Assembly: GCF_002926165.1 (NCBI RefSeq) | Contig: NZ_MAGP01000140.1 | Location: 1-40,497, forward strand | DNA from: Micromonospora chalcea | GTDB taxonomy: Bacteria > Actinomycetota > Actinomycetes > Mycobacteriales > Micromonosporaceae | Reading direction: 5' to 3' | DNA: 40,497 nucleotides | Shown here: positions 38,717-40,497 of the stretch, one piece after another | Position numbering within the stretch: position 1 is the first letter of the stretch | Layout of the letters: every line of letters starts with the position of its first letter | The notes under the pieces: model-generated | The model's input: the letters and a program-made list of their open reading frames with translations, nothing else | Databases searched by the model: none | What the model was told of the DNA's origin: nothing | Program-made: the position numbers and the translations under genes

Positions 38717-39688
38717 GTGGTCGCAAGGAGTTCGGAGGTACGGCGCTCGGCCGTACGGGACAGCGCTTCCCCGGGGGCCGGTGGACGCCGGCGGCGTGGT
38801 GCTGGTCGAATCGCCGGGCTCGGTCTCGGCGCGGCGGCGCTGCTGGTCTCGCTCACCGGCTGTGACGTCGGCAAGGCGTTCGGCGGGTTCGGCTGGCCGC
38901 AGGGCGGCATCACGCCCGAGTCGCAGCGCATGTACGACCTGTGGATCGCGTCCTGCATCGCGGCGCTGGCCGTCGGTGTGTTCGTCTGGGGCCTGATCTT
39001 CTGGTGCGTGGTCCGCTACCGCAAGCGCGGCAACGAGCTGCCGGTGCAGACCCGCTACAACCTGCCGATGGAGTTCCTCTACACCATCGCGCCGATCCTC
39101 GTGGTCTCCGTGCTCTTCTACTACACCGCGGTCGTGCAGACCGACGTGATCAAGGAGTCGAAGAACCCGGACGTCACCGTCGAGGTCGTGGCGTTCAAGT
39201 GGAACTGGCAGTTCAACTACCGCGACGGCCAGGGCCGCGACGCCAACACCGTCGCCTCGGTGCTGGGCACCAGCGAGGTCATCCCGGTGCTGGTGCTGCC
39301 CAGCGGCCGCTCGATCCGGTTCGAGGAGACCAGCCGCGACGTCATCCACTCGTTCTGGGTGCCGGAGCTGCTGTTCAAGCGCGACGTCATGCCGGGCAAC
39401 GTGCGCAACACGTTCGAGGTCTCCCGCATCGACCAGGAGGGCGCGTTCGTCGGCCGCTGCGCCGAGCTGTGCGGCAGCTACCACGCCTTCATGAACTTCG
39501 AACTGCGGGTCGTCTCGCCGGAGAAGTACGACCAGTTCCTCGCGGCCAAGAAGGCCGGCAAGTCGACCCAGGAGGCGCTCGGCGCGATCGGTGAGCCCGA
39601 GTACGCCACCGAGACGAAGCCGTTCGACACCCGGCGCGACGTGAACAACTTCAACCCGTCCGACGCCCAGGCCGGCGCGGGAAGCTGA
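38717..39688 (+). CDS. ctaC: Cytochrome c oxidase subunit II, aa3 type (323 aa)
   Basis: Membrane-anchored subunit that holds the CuA centre and takes electrons from cytochrome c or the bc1-type partner. The N-terminus is Arg-rich with a lipobox LLVSLTGC (Cys49), so it is a lipoprotein. Two membrane segments follow (LWIASCIAALAVGVFVWGLIFW and FLYTIAPILVVSVLFYY, quoted in part). CuA ligands are His211 (VIHSFW) and Cys248, Glu250, Cys252, His256 and Met259 (GRCAELCGSYHAFM). GTG 38717 follows AGGGAGG nine nt upstream. It is in an operon with ctaF, 10 bp downstream. Confidence 0.97.
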   Translation: MVARSSEVRRSAVRDSASPGAGGRRRRGAGRIAGLGLGAAALLVSLTGCDVGKAFGGFGWPQGGITPESQRMYDLWIASCIAALAVGVFVWGLIFWCVVRYRKRGNELPVQTRYNLPMEFLYTIAPILVVSVLFYYTAVVQTDVIKESKNPDVTVEVVAFKWNWQFNYRDGQGRDANTVASVLGTSEVIPVLVLPSGRSIRFEETSRDVIHSFWVPELLFKRDVMPGNVRNTFEVSRIDQEGAFVGRCAELCGSYHAFMNFELRVVSPEKYDQFLAAKKAGKSTQEALGAIGEPEYATETKPFDTRRDVNNFNPSDAQAGAGS

Positions 39689-39698
39689 GAGGTCCGGC

Positions 39699-40127
39699 AT
39701 GAAGACCGAGTGGAAGATCTTCCTCACCATCGCCACGTTCCTCCTCGGCGCGACCATCCTCTACGGCGCCTGGACGTACGCGGACAGCGACGGCCGCATC
39801 GAGTGGATCGGCACCGTGGCGCTGCTGCTCTCCTTCCTGCTCTGCGCCATGTGCGGCGGCTTCTTCTGGTTCGTCTCCCGCCGTATCGACCTGCGCCCCG
39901 AGGACCGGCCGGACGGCGAGATCGCCGACGGCGCCGGTGAGGTCGGCTTCTTCAGCCCGGGCAGCTACTGGCCGTTCGCGTTGGCGCTGGCCGCCGCGAT
40001 CGCCGGCCTGGGCCTGGTGTTCTGGCAGTTCTGGCTGCTGGGGCTGGGCCTGGTGACGGTCGTCTTCGCCACCTGCGGGCTGCTCTTCGAGTACTACTCC
40101 GGCACCCGCCGCACCGCCGAGCACTGA
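39699..40127 (+). CDS. ctaF: Cytochrome c oxidase subunit IV, actinobacterial type (142 aa)
   Basis: Small membrane subunit of the actinobacterial aa3 oxidase (CtaF). Hydrophobic segments are visible at about residues 6-25, 35-60 (WIGTVALLLSFLLCAMCGG), 88-115 and near 120, with the family block GYWPFALALAA-like (GSYWPFALALAAAIAGLG) and an end LLFEYYSGTRR. It lies 10 bp after ctaC. The other oxidase and bc1 genes lie outside the window. Confidence 0.95.
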   Translation: MKTEWKIFLTIATFLLGATILYGAWTYADSDGRIEWIGTVALLLSFLLCAMCGGFFWFVSRRIDLRPEDRPDGEIADGAGEVGFFSPGSYWPFALALAAAIAGLGLVFWQFWLLGLGLVTVVFATCGLLFEYYSGTRRTAEH

Positions 40128-40139
40128 CCCAGAGCGCCA

Positions 40140-40178
40140 CGGCAGGCCCGCACCCCCTCCGGGGGAGCGGGCCTGCCG
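40140..40178 (+). terminator. Terminator after ctaF
   Basis: Perfect 12-bp stem, CGGCAGGCCCGC at 40140-40151 and its complement at 40167-40178. The loop contains a further CCCCC/GGGGG inner stem. It starts 13 bp past the stop codon. No T-tract. Confidence 0.85.
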
Positions 40179-40205
40179 CGTTCCGCGTTCCCCTCCGCCG
40201 TCCCC

Positions 40206-40266
40206 GTTGATCATGAAGTTGACGGCACCGGCGGTCCTTTTTGTCCCCGCCAACCTCATGATCACC
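40206..40266. repeat. Imperfect palindrome of dispersed-repeat type
   Basis: Arms TTGATCATGAAGTTGACGG (left) and the complement of GCCAACCTCATGATCACC (right), about 16 of 20 positions pairing, flank a CCTTTTTG centre. The TGATCATGA cores on each side are themselves palindromic. I remember similar TTGATCATGAAGTTG sequences between genes in Micromonospora and other actinomycetes. It is not coding. Confidence 0.65.
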
Positions 40267-40409
40267 GCCCGTGCGGCCGGCCCGGCGCTCTGGCGCTCTC
40301 CCGTTCCGCCTCCGGTGCGCACCACCGGCTCACGCCGGACTGCTCCATCAGCCGAGAGCGCCGTTCCAGTTGGCAGGACCACGAGAGATCTTGGAAGAAA
40401 ACGGTCTCC
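40267..40409. other. Non-coding stretch, nothing recognised
   Basis: Between the dispersed palindrome and the palindrome cluster. All short open frames here look like shadows. Base composition is less G/C-rich near 40380-40410 (AGATCTTGGAAGAAAACGG), which fits a boundary or a promoter, but no firm box was found. Confidence 0.4.
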
Positions 40410-40497
40410 ATGACAGCTGTCATGTCCCGGGACATGTGTCAACGGGAAGTCCCGATAGATGTGTCAGGGGTTGTGGATCGTGGGGGTGGGGGTGAGG
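40410..40497 (+). mobile_element. Possible edge of an insertion sequence (palindrome cluster)
   Basis: Two adjacent 14-bp perfect palindromes, ATGACAGCTGTCAT (40410-40423) and ATGTCCCGGGACAT (40422-40435), sharing two bases, then GTGTCAACGGGAAGTCCCG and GATGTGTCAGGGG. The ATGTGTCA unit appears twice, 28 bp apart. This resembles terminal repeats I remember from actinomycete IS481-type elements. An open frame (MTAVMSRDMCQREVP...) runs from 40410 to the window end. It could instead be the start of a gene with an unusual palindromic leader. The transposase would lie beyond the window. Confidence 0.35.

Noticed and set aside
1..40497. Polyketide, non-ribosomal peptide or lanthipeptide cluster
   Set aside because: No modular synthase, cyclase or precursor peptide gene is seen; the regulators and oxidoreductases stand alone.
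1..40497. CRISPR array, tRNA or rRNA genes
   Set aside because: No regularly spaced repeats with unique spacers and no cloverleaf or rRNA-like sequence were recognised on either strand.

Overview
The window is GC-rich, gene-dense chromosomal DNA from a high-GC actinomycete, most probably Micromonospora or a close relative (Micromonosporaceae). Grounds: strong G/C at third codon positions, frequent GTG and TTG starts, F420-type oxidoreductases, a CobU-CobT fusion, an actinobacterial adenosine kinase and subunit IV (CtaF) of an aa3 cytochrome oxidase, and intergenic repeats of a kind I remember from Micromonospora. The genus is an inference; no rRNA or tRNA gene is present to confirm it.

Layout. 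118-6147 is accessory metabolism: three same-strand oxidoreductase genes (YdbC-like aldo/keto reductase, LLM/F420-type, aldo/keto reductase), an LtrA-type membrane protein, and a TetR repressor divergent from a short-chain dehydrogenase, with two matching operators between them. 6209-17106 is core metabolism: a dihydrolipoyl acyltransferase (E2) and lpdA, a small conserved protein, leucyl aminopeptidase, gcvT, a DUF2314 protein, cobS and a cobU-cobT fusion. 17155-20843 holds two small unknown proteins, a site-2-protease-like membrane peptidase, an aldo/keto reductase, a second TetR gene and a cupin.

20852-28543 is the most unusual part. A giant (about 1618 aa) almost lysine-free, Pro/Gly/Arg-rich disordered protein ends in a helical repeat region and WG repeats. 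It is divergent from a three-gene ABC-2 exporter. Next come an XRE-cupin regulator divergent from azlC-azlD, then a DUF3043 membrane protein, a MurA-type enolpyruvyl transferase, nadA, glycerate kinase, an A-type Fe-S carrier, adenosine kinase, a small P-loop kinase, a tusA/cysteine desulfurase pair, and ctaC-ctaF.

How the genes fit together. From memory, the order and orientation of E2, pepA, gcvT, cobS, cobT, DUF3043, glycerate kinase, IscA-like, adenosine kinase, ctaC and ctaF match the Mycobacterium tuberculosis run Rv2215 to Rv2199c. This looks like an ancient actinobacterial backbone carrying a lineage-specific insert at about 17.2-30.2 kb (S2P, TetR/cupin, WG protein, ABC exporter, AzlCD). 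Several convergent gene pairs are separated by perfect GC hairpins without T-tracts, and two are separated by copies of the same two-module repeat (10043-10098 and 37127-37184). The last 300 bp hold an imperfect dispersed-type palindrome and a cluster of short palindromes that may be the edge of a mobile element. No CRISPR array, tRNA, rRNA, complete insertion sequence or large biosynthetic cluster was seen.
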